From the NCBI GenBank assembly GCA_947626195.1, contig CANQRF010000002.1:62001-126000 (forward strand): a DNA stretch of 64,000 nucleotides. Direction: 5' to 3'. This DNA comes from an uncultured Eggerthellaceae bacterium (GTDB lineage: Bacteria; Actinomycetota; Coriobacteriia; Coriobacteriales; Eggerthellaceae). Each line of letters begins with the position of its first letter. The stretch's first letter is position 1. Shown piece by piece: positions 17,503 to 27,191 of the stretch. The position numbers and the translations under genes were made by a program. The notes under the pieces were generated by a model that saw only the letters and a program-made list of their open reading frames with translations, was not told where the DNA came from and ran no database searches.

Positions 17503-18778
17503 AGGCGCACGTCTTGTCGACCCGCAGGTCGGGCTCGATGAAGTTGCCGACCTGCTTATAGATGAAGGAAAGATCGCCCGCGTGGGCAACGGCCTTGACG
17601 CTGAGGGCGCCGAAGTGCGCGACATGGCGGGCAAGATCATCGTGCCCGGCTTGGTCGATATGCATGTACATCTGCGCGAGCCGGGTTACGAGGAAAAAGA
17701 GGACATCGCCTCCGGCACGCGTGCGGCGGCGCACGGCGGCTTCACCGCGGTCTGCAGCATGCCGAACACCGATCCGGTGACCGATGATGCGGAGGTCGTC
17801 GGCTACATCCTCAAGCGCGCCAAGGAGGTGGGGAAGTGCAAGGTATGGCCTTCGGGCGCCTGCACGAAGGACCTCGCCGGCGACACGCTTTCCGAGATGG
17901 GGCATATGTACGCCCTCGGCGTGCGCGCCTTCACCGACGACGGCCATGGCATCCAGGACAGCGGCATGATGCGCCGCGTGATGGATTACGCCGCCCAGTT
18001 CGATTGCGTGGTGGTGGCGCACTGCCAAGACAACGGCCTGGTCGGCGAGGGGCAGGTGAACGAGGGCGTCGTCTCGACGCGCCTCGGCATGCTCGGTTGG
18101 CCGGCCGAGGGCGAGGAGCTTGAGATCGCCCGTGACATCGCGCTCTCGCGCCTGACGGGAACGCCGCTGCACATCCAGCACATCTCCACGGCGCGCGGGC
18201 TCGATCTCGTGCGCGCGGCGAAGGCCGAGGGCCTCAAGGTGACCTGCGAGGTGACGCCCCATCATATGTTCCTCACCGAGGACGCCATCGGCGATGACTA
18301 TCCCACCGCGCTCAAGGTGAATCCGCCGCTGCGCACCGCAGAAGACGCCGCGGCTCTCATCGCCGGCGTCGCCGACGGCACGATCGACGCGATCGTGACC
18401 GACCACGCGCCTCATACGGCCTGGGAGAAGGACCGCGAATTCGAGCTCGCGCCCTTCGGCATGACAGGGCTGGAAACGTCGCTCGGCCTCGTGCTCACGA
18501 ACCTCGTGGGGAAGGGCGTGATCGACATGAACCGCCTCGTCGAGCTCATGGCCGTCAACCCCCGCGCTATCTTGCGGCAGGAGCCGGTGCGGCTCGAAGA
18601 GGGCTCCGCCGCCGATCTCACCGTCATCGACCCGAGCGCCGCATGGACGGTCGAAGCCGACGGCTTCTGCTCGAAGGCGGCGAACTCAGGCTTCATCGGC
18701 TGGGAGCTGACCGGACGCGCGAGCGATGTGTATGTCGACGGCGTTGCCACCTTGGAAGCGGGGAACGTCGTTGAGTAG
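17486..18778 (+). CDS. pyrC: Dihydroorotase (class I)
   Basis: Cyclises carbamoyl-aspartate to dihydroorotate. A 430 aa class I amidohydrolase with the zinc ligands H60/H62 in DMHVHLREPG, further metal/active-site segments HIQHIST and CEVTPHH, and D306 in VTDHAPH. The ATG at 17486 follows TTAGGAGG within the end of pyrB. The stop overlaps the carA start by 8 nt. It is a single-domain, full-length enzyme, not one of the shortened PyrC-like partners of pyrB. Confidence 0.97.
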   Translation: MALMLKGARLVDPQVGLDEVADLLIDEGKIARVGNGLDAEGAEVRDMAGKIIVPGLVDMHVHLREPGYEEKEDIASGTRAAAHGGFTAVCSMPNTDPVTDDAEVVGYILKRAKEVGKCKVWPSGACTKDLAGDTLSEMGHMYALGVRAFTDDGHGIQDSGMMRRVMDYAAQFDCVVVAHCQDNGLVGEGQVNEGVVSTRLGMLGWPAEGEELEIARDIALSRLTGTPLHIQHISTARGLDLVRAAKAEGLKVTCEVTPHHMFLTEDAIGDDYPTALKVNPPLRTAEDAAALIAGVADGTIDAIVTDHAPHTAWEKDREFELAPFGMTGLETSLGLVLTNLVGKGVIDMNRLVELMAVNPRAILRQEPVRLEEGSAADLTVIDPSAAWTVEADGFCSKAANSGFIGWELTGRASDVYVDGVATLEAGNVVE

Positions 18779-20090
18779 CATAAGCGAGCTCTTGTTGCGC
18801 AACACCTCGAAGGCGCACCGCTCTCCGGCGCTGCTCGTGCTTGAGGATGGAACCGTCTTCCGGGGGTTTTCCTGCGGCGCGCATGGAGAGGCTTTCGGCG
18901 AGATCTGCTTCAACACCTCGCTCGAAGGCTATCTTGAGGTGATAACCGACCCCTCCTACGCTGGCCAGATCGTCACGATGACCTACCCCCAGATAGGCAA
19001 CTACGGCGTCAACGAAGATGATTGCCAAGACGAGGAGGTGTCGCTTCGCGGACTCGTCGTTCGCGATATGTGCGAGGAGCCATCCAATTGGAGGAGCAAG
19101 CGTTCGCTTCCCGAGTTTTTGCAGGAAGAGGGCGTGGTGGCCATCGAGGGCGTCGATACGCGCGCCCTCGTGCGCCATATCCGGAGCCGTGGCGCGATGC
19201 GCGCCGGCATCTCCACCGAAGACCTCGCTGAGCCAAGCCTGCTTGAAAAGGTGAGGGCAAGCGAATCGATCGTCGGGGTGAATTTGGCCGCGACCGTCTC
19301 CTGCGAAGCGCCCCATGGCTTCGAGAAGCTTCCCGCAAGCCAATCGTTCGCACTCGCATCGTGCGAGCAGAAACGCTATCGCGTCGTCGCCTACGATTGC
19401 GGTGCCAAGAGCTCTATCCTGCAAAACCTTGTGCGGGCGGGCTGCGAGCTTGCCGTCGTTGCGTGGGACACCCCCGCCGAAGACGTTCTCGCCCTCCATC
19501 CGAAGGGCGTTTTCCTCTCCAACGGCCCAGGCGACCCCGACGCCGTTGGCGCCACGTATGAGCAGGTGAGGCGCCTGTTGGGAAAGGTGCCGATCTTCGG
19601 CATCTGCCTCGGCCACCAGATGATGTCGAAGGCCGCGGGCGGCACGATGAAAAAGCTCAAGTTCGGGCATCATGGCGGCAATCAGCCGGTAATGAACCTT
19701 CTGACCCATCGGGTCGAGATCACGGCGCAAAACCATGGCTTCGGCCTCGTCTACCCCTCCCTCGGCCCTTTGGTTCCCGAGCTCTCAGGGGGAATGGCCA
19801 AGCATCCCGCCGATCTTCGCCTCTGGGTGGAGAAGGGCGTGGCGCCGGTGGTTGAGAACCCGACGTTCGGCAAGATCCGCCTGACGCATGTCAATCTGAA
19901 CGACGGCACCGCCGAAGGCATGGCCTTCCTCGACGTGCCGGCGTTTTCCGTGCAGTATCACCCCGAAGCGTCGCCTGGGCCGACGGACTCCCATTACCTG
20001 TTCACGGCCTTCACGCGCCTCATGGATGGCCGGACGGACTACCTCGACATCGACATCGCCCGCGATCGCCTCGCGGGATGGAAGTTTTAA
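18771..20090 (+). CDS. carA: Carbamoyl-phosphate synthase small (glutaminase) subunit
   Basis: Hydrolyses glutamine and channels ammonia to CarB. The N-terminal domain has the conserved LEDGTVFRG, FNTSLEGYLEVITDPSY and VDTRALVRHIR; the C-terminal class I amidotransferase has nucleophile C279 (FGICLGHQ) and H397/E399 (QYHPEAS). The start is uncertain. I use TTG at 18771, which overlaps the pyrC stop and has a GGGGAA-type site; a frame extends further into pyrC, and two later TTG codons are possible. With this start it is 439 aa, longer than most CarA. carB follows after 15 nt. Confidence 0.94.
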   Translation: MSSISELLLRNTSKAHRSPALLVLEDGTVFRGFSCGAHGEAFGEICFNTSLEGYLEVITDPSYAGQIVTMTYPQIGNYGVNEDDCQDEEVSLRGLVVRDMCEEPSNWRSKRSLPEFLQEEGVVAIEGVDTRALVRHIRSRGAMRAGISTEDLAEPSLLEKVRASESIVGVNLAATVSCEAPHGFEKLPASQSFALASCEQKRYRVVAYDCGAKSSILQNLVRAGCELAVVAWDTPAEDVLALHPKGVFLSNGPGDPDAVGATYEQVRRLLGKVPIFGICLGHQMMSKAAGGTMKKLKFGHHGGNQPVMNLLTHRVEITAQNHGFGLVYPSLGPLVPELSGGMAKHPADLRLWVEKGVAPVVENPTFGKIRLTHVNLNDGTAEGMAFLDVPAFSVQYHPEASPGPTDSHYLFTAFTRLMDGRTDYLDIDIARDRLAGWKF

Positions 20091-20105
20091 GGGAAAGGGT
20101 TCTTC

Positions 20106-23100
20106 GTGCCGAAACGTACCGATATACAAAGCATCCTCGTCATCGGGTCGGGCCCGATTGTGATCGGCCAAGCGTGCGAGTTCGACTATTCGGGCGCGCA
20201 AGCCTGCAAGGTGCTTCGGGCGGAGGGTTTCCGCGTGATCCTCGTCAACTCGAACCCCGCCACGATCATGACCGATCCGGAGCTTGCGGACCGCACCTAC
20301 GTGGAGCCCATCACCCCCGCCTTCGTCGAGCAGATCATCGCCAAGGAGCGTCCAGATGCGCTGCTTCCCACGCTCGGCGGGCAGACGGGCCTCAACACGG
20401 CCGTGGAGCTTGCGCGAAACGGCGTGCTCGATGCCTATGGCGTCGAGATGATCGGCTGCGACCTTGAGGCGATCGAGCGCGGTGAGGACCGCAAGCTCTT
20501 CAACGAATGCATGGAAGAGCTCGGCATAGCGACGGCGCGGAGCGGCTACGCCTATTCGGTGGCCGACGCCCTCGCCATCGTGGCAGAGCTCGGCTATCCC
20601 GTCGTCCTGCGCCCGTCGTTCACGCTCGGCGGGGCGGGGGGCGGCATCGCGCACGACGAGGACGAGCTGCGCCTCATCGTGTCGCAGGGCCTTGAGCTCT
20701 CGCCGGCAGGCGAGGTGCTCGTGGAGGAGTCCATCGAAGGATGGAAGGAATATGAGATGGAGGTCATGCGCGACCACGCTGGCAACGGCATCATCGTCTG
20801 CTCCATCGAAAACCTCGATCCGATGGGCATCCACACGGGCGACTCCATCACGGTGGCGCCCGCCCAGACCCTTTCGGACGTCGAATACCAGCGCATGCGG
20901 GTGGCCTCCCTGGCCGTCCTTGAGAAGATCGGCGTGGAGACCGGCGGCTCGAACGTCCAGTTCGCCGTCAATCCCGAAAACGGCCGCATGGTGATCATCG
21001 AGATGAACCCGCGCGTCTCGCGCTCTTCCGCCCTTGCCTCGAAGGCGACCGGCTTTCCCATCGCCAAGGCGGCGGCGAAGCTCGCCGTGGGATACCGTCT
21101 CGATGAGATCGTGAACGACATGACAAAGGTCACGCCGGCCTGCTTCGAGCCCTCCATCGACTATTGCGTGGTGAAGGCGCCGCGGTTCGCGTTCGAGAAA
21201 TTCAGCGGAAGCGACGACACGCTCTCCACGCGCATGAAGGCGGTAGGTGAGATCATGGCCATCGGGCGCACCTTCGAGGAGGCGCTCGGGAAGGCGATGC
21301 GCTCGCTGGAAAACGGCCGTTTCGGCCTCGGCGCCGACGGAAAGGCCGCTGATTTCAACGAGGATGAGATGGAGGATCTCGTGCGCCGCCCCACCGCCGA
21401 GCGGCTCTTCTTCGCGGCCGAGGCGCTGCGGCGCGGATGGGGGAAGGAGCGCGTCGCGCAGATCACCTCCATCGATCCCTTCTTCGTCGGCCGCATTGCT
21501 GACATCGTCGCCGTGGAGGAAGCGCTCCGCGCGATGCACATCGAGGATCTCGATGCCGACGCCTTCCGCGTTGCGAAGCAATTCGGCCTCTCGGATGTGC
21601 AGATCGCCTATCTCACGGGCACCGATGAGCACACGGTGCGAACCTGCCGAAAGCTTCTGGGCGTTCGCCCCGTCTTCAAGGCGGTGGACACCTGCGCGGC
21701 CGAGTTTCCGAGCGATACCGCCTACTACTACAAGACCTACGACGTCGGCGAGAGCGAGGTTGAGCCGAAGACGCGTCGTCGGGCCATGATCCTCGGAGCC
21801 GGCCCCAATCGAATCGGCCAGGGCATCGAATTCGACTACTGCTGCGTGCATGCCAGCTACGCGCTTGCCGAGGCCGGATATGAGACGATCATGGTGAACT
21901 GCAATCCCGAGACCGTCTCGACCGACTACGACACCTCCGACATGCTCTTCTTCGAGCCATTGACCTACGAAGATGTCATGGACATCGTGGATGCGGTGAA
22001 CCCCGATGGCGTCATCGTCACATTGGGCGGGCAAACGCCGCTCAAGCTGGCGAAACCTCTCTCCGATGCGGGCGTCGCCATCTTCGGCACCAGCCCCGAG
22101 GCCATCGACCTCGCGGAGGATCGCGATCGATTCTCCGCCATTTTGGACGAGATGGGCATCGTCTATCCCGCCGCCGGCATGGCCTCGACGTTCGAGGAAG
22201 CCTGCCAAGTGGCGGATACGATCGGGTTTCCCCTGCTCGTGCGCCCGAGCTATGTGCTCGGCGGCAGGGGAATGGCCATCGTCTACGACGGCGCCCAGCT
22301 GGAGCGCTTCATGGGCGAGGCGGCGCGCATCTCGCCCGATCACCCGATCTACCTCGACCGTTTTCTCGAGGGGGCGGTGGAGGTCGATCTCGACGCCCTC
22401 TGCGACGGGGAATCGGTCTATGTCGGCGGTATTTTGGAGCACATCGAGATGGCAGGCATCCATTCGGGCGACTCCGCGTGCTGCACGCCGCCCTTTGCCA
22501 TATCGGAGGCCGTGCAGGCGCAGCTGAGGAACATCGCCCGCCGCCTCGCGTTGCGCCTCGGGGTGAAGGGCCTCATCAACGTTCAGTTCGCCATAAAGGA
22601 CACGGTGATCTATGTGATCGAGGCGAACCCGCGGGCGAGCCGCACCGTGCCCTTCGTCTCGAAGGCGACGGGCGTTCCGCTCGCGAAGCTGGCTGCGCTC
22701 ATCATGGTGGGCGGCAAGTTGGAGGACTTCGATCTGCCTGCCGACGATCGGCGCCTCGACTACTATTCGGTGAAAGAGGCCGTCATGCCCTTCGGGCGCT
22801 TCCCGGGCTCCGATACGGTGCTCGGGCCCGAAATGAAGTCAACCGGCGAGGTGATGGGCATCGCGCGCATCTTCCCCGCCGCCTACATGAAGACGCAGCT
22901 CGCCATCAGCTACGAGCAGCCCGCCAAGGGCACCGTTTTCATCTCGGTGAACGATCGCGACAAGCGCGCCATGGTGCCCATCGCGCGCGATATAGCGCGG
23001 CTCGGGTTCCATATCCTCGCCACCGAGGGCACGGCGCGCACGCTCGCCGCCGTGGGGATCCCGTGCGAATCGGTCTCAAAGATCCACGAGGGCTCGACGA

Positions 23101-23354
23101 GCATCATCGATCGCATCGCCAACGGGGAGATCACGCTCATGCTCAACACGCCCTATGGCGGAGCGACCCGCGACGACGGCTATGAGCTGCGCATGGCGGC
23201 CATCCGCTACGGGGTGAGCTATATGACCACGCTCGCCGCCGCCCAGGCGATGGTCGCTGCCATGGAGGTGGTCGAGGAGAGCGGCGGGCTGGACATCATT
23301 GCCCTGCAGGATCTGCCCCAATGGAAGGCGCCCGAGAGACTTCGGGCTTCGTGA
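20106..23354 (+). CDS. carB: Carbamoyl-phosphate synthase large subunit
   Basis: Makes carbamoyl phosphate from bicarbonate, ammonia and two ATP. It is 1082 aa, full length, with the duplicated ATP-grasp architecture: first half starting [14 protein letters not shown], second half starting [13 protein letters not shown] near residue 560, and paired [12 protein letters not shown] and [12 protein letters not shown] motifs. The C-terminal MGS-like allosteric domain (about 930-1060) is where UMP or ornithine would bind. A GTG start follows an AAGGGAAAGGG-like site. Carbamoyl phosphate would serve both pyrimidine and arginine synthesis, but PyrR attenuation ties it to pyrimidines here. Confidence 0.98.
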   Translation: MPKRTDIQSILVIGSGPIVIGQACEFDYSGAQACKVLRAEGFRVILVNSNPATIMTDPELADRTYVEPITPAFVEQIIAKERPDALLPTLGGQTGLNTAVELARNGVLDAYGVEMIGCDLEAIERGEDRKLFNECMEELGIATARSGYAYSVADALAIVAELGYPVVLRPSFTLGGAGGGIAHDEDELRLIVSQGLELSPAGEVLVEESIEGWKEYEMEVMRDHAGNGIIVCSIENLDPMGIHTGDSITVAPAQTLSDVEYQRMRVASLAVLEKIGVETGGSNVQFAVNPENGRMVIIEMNPRVSRSSALASKATGFPIAKAAAKLAVGYRLDEIVNDMTKVTPACFEPSIDYCVVKAPRFAFEKFSGSDDTLSTRMKAVGEIMAIGRTFEEALGKAMRSLENGRFGLGADGKAADFNEDEMEDLVRRPTAERLFFAAEALRRGWGKERVAQITSIDPFFVGRIADIVAVEEALRAMHIEDLDADAFRVAKQFGLSDVQIAYLTGTDEHTVRTCRKLLGVRPVFKAVDTCAAEFPSDTAYYYKTYDVGESEVEPKTRRRAMILGAGPNRIGQGIEFDYCCVHASYALAEAGYETIMVNCNPETVSTDYDTSDMLFFEPLTYEDVMDIVDAVNPDGVIVTLGGQTPLKLAKPLSDAGVAIFGTSPEAIDLAEDRDRFSAILDEMGIVYPAAGMASTFEEACQVADTIGFPLLVRPSYVLGGRGMAIVYDGAQLERFMGEAARISPDHPIYLDRFLEGAVEVDLDALCDGESVYVGGILEHIEMAGIHSGDSACCTPPFAISEAVQAQLRNIARRLALRLGVKGLINVQFAIKDTVIYVIEANPRASRTVPFVSKATGVPLAKLAALIMVGGKLEDFDLPADDRRLDYYSVKEAVMPFGRFPGSDTVLGPEMKSTGEVMGIARIFPAAYMKTQLAISYEQPAKGTVFISVNDRDKRAMVPIARDIARLGFHILATEGTARTLAAVGIPCESVSKIHEGSTSIIDRIANGEITLMLNTPYGGATRDDGYELRMAAIRYGVSYMTTLAAAQAMVAAMEVVEESGGLDIIALQDLPQWKAPERLRAS

Positions 23355-23368
23355 AGAGAGGTGCGCCC

Positions 23369-24166
23369 ATGACGAAGTTGGTAAACGAGCTCGCCTCCGT
23401 GCAGGCCAACGAGCCCCTTGGGCCTGGCCTTTACCTTATGGCGCTCAAGGCGCCGCAGATAGCGCGAGGCATCGAGGCAGGGCAGTTCGTCCATATGCGC
23501 ATTCCGCACATGGACGACCATATCCTTCGCCGTCCGTTTTCCGTCTATGGGCGCTCGGCGGAAGAGGGCATCGTTGAGATCCTCTATCAGACGGTGGGCT
23601 ATGGCACCGACCAGATGACGCGCATCGGCGCCCTTGAGAGCGTCGAGATGATCGGGCCGGTCGGGCGGCCGTGGCGCCCGCCCGCTGCTGCTTCCCGCGC
23701 GCTCCTCGTCGCCGGCGGTGTGGGCTCTGCTCCGCTGTTTCTTCTCGCGGAGAAGCTGATTGCCGAGAAGAGGGAAGTGGATGTGGTGCTTGGGGCGCAG
23801 ACGGCGGAGGCGCTCGTATCGCGCGAGCGCTATGAGGCCCTGCTGCAGGCGCCGCCGCGTTGCTCGACCGACGATGGGAGTTTCGGATTCGAGGGGTTCT
23901 GCACGCCCCTTGTCGAGCAGGCCCTCGCTGAGGCTGAGGGCGAGGGGCGTCCTTACGATTATCTGGCCGTCTGCGGGCCGGAGCCGCTCATGAGGCTCGT
24001 GGCGAACATGGCCGCGGAACATGGCGTGCTCTGCGAGGTCTCGCTCGAGAGGCGCATGGCCTGCGGCGTCGGCGCCTGCCTCTCGTGTGTCGTGAACACC
24101 ACCGGCGGTCTGAAGCGCTCATGCGTCGACGGCCCGGTTTTCCTCGCCGAGGAGGTGATTTGGTGA
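23369..24166 (+). CDS. pyrK: Dihydroorotate dehydrogenase electron-transfer subunit PyrK
   Basis: The FAD and [2Fe-2S] subunit that links class 1B PyrD to NAD+. A 265 aa protein with a ferredoxin-reductase-like fold: RRPFSVYGR (FAD), VAGGVGSAPLFLLAE (nucleotide), and the iron-sulfur cluster cysteines C232, C237, C240, C252. The ATG at 23369 has AGAGAGG upstream; a GTG at 23351 overlapping the carB stop is the alternative. Its stop overlaps pyrD by one nt. Presence of pyrK shows that dihydroorotate oxidation uses NAD+, consistent with an anaerobe. Confidence 0.95.
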   Translation: MTKLVNELASVQANEPLGPGLYLMALKAPQIARGIEAGQFVHMRIPHMDDHILRRPFSVYGRSAEEGIVEILYQTVGYGTDQMTRIGALESVEMIGPVGRPWRPPAAASRALLVAGGVGSAPLFLLAEKLIAEKREVDVVLGAQTAEALVSRERYEALLQAPPRCSTDDGSFGFEGFCTPLVEQALAEAEGEGRPYDYLAVCGPEPLMRLVANMAAEHGVLCEVSLERRMACGVGACLSCVVNTTGGLKRSCVDGPVFLAEEVIW

Positions 24167-25074
24167 TGGTGCGCATGGCGGTCGATCTCGGCGGCCTTCA
24201 GATGAAGAACCCCGTCACCGTGGCGTCGGGAACGTTTGCCGCGGGGCGGGAATATGGCGATTTCGTCGACGTGGCCTCGCTTGGCGCGGTGACGACGAAG
24301 GGCGTCTCGCTCCATGGCTGGAAGGGCAACGCGACTCCGCGCATCGCGGAAACGGCTTCCGGCATGCTGAACTCCATCGGATTGCAGAACGCCGGCGTCG
24401 CCCATTTGAAAGAAATCGACATCCCGTGGCTCGTCGATGAGGGCGCAACGATCATCGTGAACGTGTCGGGGCATTCCCTCGGCGAGTATGTCTCGGTGGT
24501 CGAGGCGCTTGAGGAAGCGCCGGTCGATGCCTACGAGATAAATATCTCATGCCCGAACGTCGATGCGGGCGGCATGACGATCGGCTGCCATGTCGAGAGC
24601 GTCGAATCGGTCGTCAGCGCCTGCCGCGCGGCGACGAAGCGCCCGATGATCGTCAAGCTCACGCCGAACGTCACCGACATCACCGAGATAGCCCGAGCCG
24701 CCGAGGCCGCGGGGGCAGATGCGCTCTCGCTCATCAACACGCTCTTGGGGATGGCGATCGATGCGAAGACGCGGAAGCCGCTTCTCGCGCGCATCGTCGG
24801 GGGGCTCTCCGGCCCCGCCGTGAAGCCCATCGCCCTGCGCATGGTATGGGAGTGCTTCCATTCGGTGAAAATCCCCTTGCTCGGCATGGGGGGCATCGCA
24901 AGCGGCGAAGACGCCGTGGAATTCCTCTTGGCCGGAGCGACCGCGATAGCCGTGGGGACGGCGAATTTCATGAACCCCACGGCAACGACCGAGGTGATCG
25001 AGGGAATCGCGCGCTATTGCGAGGACAACGGCGTCGATGATGTGAACGAACTGATTGGAGCCCTGCTATGCTAG
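24166..25074 (+). CDS. pyrD: Dihydroorotate dehydrogenase, class 1B catalytic subunit
   Basis: Oxidises dihydroorotate to orotate on FMN. A 302 aa class 1 enzyme with the active-site cysteine C129 in NISCPNVD, MLNSIGLQN upstream, and GMGGIASGEDAVEF for FMN phosphate binding. Cysteine rather than serine as active-site base fits class 1B and the adjacent pyrK. GAGGAGGTGA precedes both a GTG at 24163 and the ATG at 24166; I use the ATG. The 3' end overlaps pyrF by 7 nt. Confidence 0.96.
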   Translation: MVRMAVDLGGLQMKNPVTVASGTFAAGREYGDFVDVASLGAVTTKGVSLHGWKGNATPRIAETASGMLNSIGLQNAGVAHLKEIDIPWLVDEGATIIVNVSGHSLGEYVSVVEALEEAPVDAYEINISCPNVDAGGMTIGCHVESVESVVSACRAATKRPMIVKLTPNVTDITEIARAAEAAGADALSLINTLLGMAIDAKTRKPLLARIVGGLSGPAVKPIALRMVWECFHSVKIPLLGMGGIASGEDAVEFLLAGATAIAVGTANFMNPTATTEVIEGIARYCEDNGVDDVNELIGALLC

Positions 25075-25802
25075 AGAACTTCTCTGAGACACCCGCGAAA
25101 GACCGCGTCATCGTGGCGCTCGACTGTCCGGCATGGGAGGCCATCGTCATCGCCGATGCGCTTGTCGGTAAGGCCGCTTGGGTGAAGATCGGCATGACGC
25201 TTTACTATGCGGAAGGGCCGGCGATCATCTCGCTCTTCAAGCGCCGTGGCTTCAAGGTCTTCCTCGACCTCAAATTCCATGATATTCCGAACCAAGTCCA
25301 GGGCGCCGCGCGCTCGGCCGCCGCAACGGGCGCCGATATGATGACGATGCACACGCTCGGCGGCACGGCGATGATGAGGGCTGCCGTGGAAGGAGCCGGA
25401 CAAGGGGCCCGCGATCGGGGATACGATGAGCCCGCCACGCTGGGGATCACCGTGTTGACGAGCATGGACGAGGCGGCTCTCGCCGAAGTGGGCGTGGCGC
25501 GAGGCGTCCCCGAGCAAGTGCGTGCCCAAGCGCTTCTCGCCCAGAGCTCGGGGCTGACCGGCGTCGTCGCCTCACCGCAGGAGGCGAGAATGCTGCGCGA
25601 GCTTCTCGGGCAGGAAGCCTTCATCGTCACGCCGGGCGTCCGCCCTGCCGGCGCCGAGGTTGGCGACCAGCGACGCATCGCGACGCCGCGCGCCGCGTTC
25701 GAGGCCGGCGCTTCCCATATCGTTGTCGGCCGACCCATCACCAAAGCGCCCTCTCCGGCGGATGTTTTCGACGCGATAGCGGCAGAATTGGAGGGGCTGT
25801 AG
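25068..25802 (+). CDS. pyrF: Orotidine 5'-phosphate decarboxylase
   Basis: Decarboxylates OMP to UMP, the last step of the pathway. A 244 aa TIM-barrel enzyme with the catalytic DLKFHD motif (D67, K69, D72), VALDC near the start, and the phosphate-binding VTPGVRP and VVGRPIT segments at the end. The ATG overlaps the pyrD stop. It is the last gene of the operon; pyrE, which would make OMP from orotate, is not in this cluster and must lie elsewhere. Confidence 0.97.
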   Translation: MLENFSETPAKDRVIVALDCPAWEAIVIADALVGKAAWVKIGMTLYYAEGPAIISLFKRRGFKVFLDLKFHDIPNQVQGAARSAAATGADMMTMHTLGGTAMMRAAVEGAGQGARDRGYDEPATLGITVLTSMDEAALAEVGVARGVPEQVRAQALLAQSSGLTGVVASPQEARMLRELLGQEAFIVTPGVRPAGAEVGDQRRIATPRAAFEAGASHIVVGRPITKAPSPADVFDAIAAELEGL

Positions 25803-25819
25803 GGCGCTTTCTTTGCCCA

Positions 25820-25845
25820 TTCGTGAGTAAATGAGCGCTCACGAA
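25820..25845 (+). other. Hairpin after pyrF
   Basis: TTCGTGAG (25820-25827) and CTCACGAA (25838-25845), perfect 8 bp stem, 10 nt loop, 17 nt past the pyrF stop. It is followed by GCCATTTA rather than a T-run, so it is a weak terminator at best. Confidence 0.45.
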
Positions 25846-25887
25846 GCCATTTATACGTCGCAGAGAGTCTCGAAATACCGCCAAACG

Positions 25888-25919
25888 GGCGCATATTACG
25901 AATAAAACGCGCCATTTTT
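25888..25919 (+). terminator. Possible intrinsic terminator between pyrF and mihF
   Basis: GGCGC (25888-25892) and GCGCC (25909-25913), with a weak inner TATT/AATA pairing, followed by ATTTTT (to 25919). It is the better of two hairpins in this 190 nt gap. Confidence 0.5.
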
Positions 25920-25950
25920 CTCAAAAAAGACGTGCGATTCCCGAATAGCA

Positions 25951-25959
25951 TGCTAATAT
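25951..25959 (+). promoter_or_regulatory. Extended -10 promoter of mihF
   Basis: TGCTAATAT is an extended -10 (TGn followed by TAATAT) 33 nt before the mihF ATG. No clear -35 box, as often with extended -10 promoters. Confidence 0.55.
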
Positions 25960-25992
25960 CAGCCGACGGAAAATAGAGAAGGAGTTGCCGTT

Positions 25993-26301
25993 ATGCCTAT
26001 CCCCCAATTAAGTGCAGATGCACGACAAGCCGCACTCGAAAAGGCAAAGGCCGCCCGGCTAAAGCGTGCGCAAATTCGTGAAGAGCTCAAGGCTGGTAAG
26101 ATCGACATCAAAAGCGTCCTCGATATGCGCGACGATCCCGTCGTGGGCCGTATGAAAGTATCGACGTTGATCGAGACGATTCCCGGCTATGGCAAGGCGA
26201 AGGCCGAGAAGGTCATGAAGGAACTGCAAATCGCCGAGAGCCGCCGTCTGCGCGGGTTGGGCGACAGGCAGCGTGGCGCATTGCTGGAGCGCTTGGGCTA
26301 A
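25993..26301 (+). CDS. mihF: Integration host factor, actinobacterial type (mIHF)
   Basis: A small DNA-bending nucleoid protein unrelated to HU/IHF and restricted mainly to Actinobacteria. 102 aa: a basic N-terminal helix (about 10-33), then the conserved core GRMKVSTLIETIPGYGKAKA (residues 53-72), a helix-two-turn-helix DNA-binding fold, and the RRLRGLGDRQR stretch. GAAGGAG precedes the ATG. Its position directly upstream of gmk-rpoZ is the standard actinobacterial order and a good taxonomic marker. Expected roles are chromosome compaction and phage-type recombination support. Confidence 0.93.
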   Translation: MPIPQLSADARQAALEKAKAARLKRAQIREELKAGKIDIKSVLDMRDDPVVGRMKVSTLIETIPGYGKAKAEKVMKELQIAESRRLRGLGDRQRGALLERLG

Positions 26302-26321
26302 GGTCTGCATCGCAACCGTTT

Positions 26322-26894
26322 ATGCGCGAAGGCAGATTATTCGTTATCTCAGGGCCATCAGGTGCCGGAAAAGGCACGTTGGTGGCTCGACTTATATCTA
26401 CCCTCGAAAATCTGTGGATCTCGGTGTCGGCGACAACGCGGAGGCCCCGTGCGGGCGAAGTGGACGGCGTATCGTATTTCTTTCTCACCGAAGAAGAGTT
26501 CATGCGCCTTGTCGAAGACGACGGGTTGCTCGAATGGGCGCGTTACGCGGATAACCTCTACGGAACGCCGCGTGCGCCGGTGGACGAGCGCATCAAGGAG
26601 GGATACGGCGTCGTTCTGGAAATCGATTACCAGGGAGCGGTGCAGATTCGGGAGAAAATGCCGAGCGCCTGCTTCATATTCGTCGCTCCGCCGTCGATCG
26701 AAGAGCTCGAGCGACGGCTGAGGGAGCGGGGAACCGAAGACGAGACGGCGATCCAGCGAAGACTTTCGGCAGCTCGCATGGAACTTTCCCATAAAGAGGA
26801 GTATGATATGCTGCTTGTCAACGACGATTTGGATCAGGCAGCATCGGAGCTTTCCGCCTATGTGATCGAGCAGATGGAAGGCTTGAACCGATAG
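26322..26894 (+). CDS. gmk: Guanylate kinase
   Basis: Phosphorylates GMP to GDP. A 190 aa enzyme with P-loop GPSGAGKGT at 11-19, SATTRRPRAGEVDGVSYFF in the GMP-binding region, and the lid segment RRLRERGTEDE. No good ribosome site precedes the ATG at 26322, but it matches the family N-terminus. It lies 20 nt after mihF and 21 nt before rpoZ, in a conserved three-gene unit. Confidence 0.97.
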   Translation: MREGRLFVISGPSGAGKGTLVARLISTLENLWISVSATTRRPRAGEVDGVSYFFLTEEEFMRLVEDDGLLEWARYADNLYGTPRAPVDERIKEGYGVVLEIDYQGAVQIREKMPSACFIFVAPPSIEELERRLRERGTEDETAIQRRLSAARMELSHKEEYDMLLVNDDLDQAASELSAYVIEQMEGLNR

Positions 26895-26915
26895 AGTGAA
26901 GGTAGAGAAAACGAG

Positions 26916-27176
26916 ATGAGCATTATCGAACCGAAAATTGACGAACTTCTCGAAGAAACCGACAACGATCGCTTTCTTCTGTGCTCGCTTGCGGCAAAGC
27001 GCGCGCATGACATCAACGACATGATGCGCGGCCAGCGCAATCGTGCCATTCAACTGCAAACCGCCGTCGAGATCGCACGTGCCGCCGATAAGAAGCCCCT
27101 TTCAATCGCCTTCAACGAGATTTCCCGCGGCGACGTGTCGTACGACGAGAACTCGATCGACGTCACGCAGCATTAA
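26916..27176 (+). CDS. rpoZ: RNA polymerase omega subunit
   Basis: An RNA polymerase assembly subunit that wraps the beta-prime C-terminus and forms part of a ppGpp site in some bacteria. An 86 aa protein with the omega core DNDRFLLCSLAAKRAHDIN, then KPLSIAFNEISRGDVSY. It follows gmk with no internal promoter seen. Length and motif are normal for the family. Confidence 0.94.
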   Translation: MSIIEPKIDELLEETDNDRFLLCSLAAKRAHDINDMMRGQRNRAIQLQTAVEIARAADKKPLSIAFNEISRGDVSYDENSIDVTQH

Positions 27177-27191
27177 TCAAAGGGCCACGGA

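Noticed and set aside
19785-22463. 892-codon open frame on the minus strand opposite carA/carB
   Set aside because: Shadow frame from G+C-rich codon bias; composition is low-complexity and the opposite strand encodes clear CarA and CarB.
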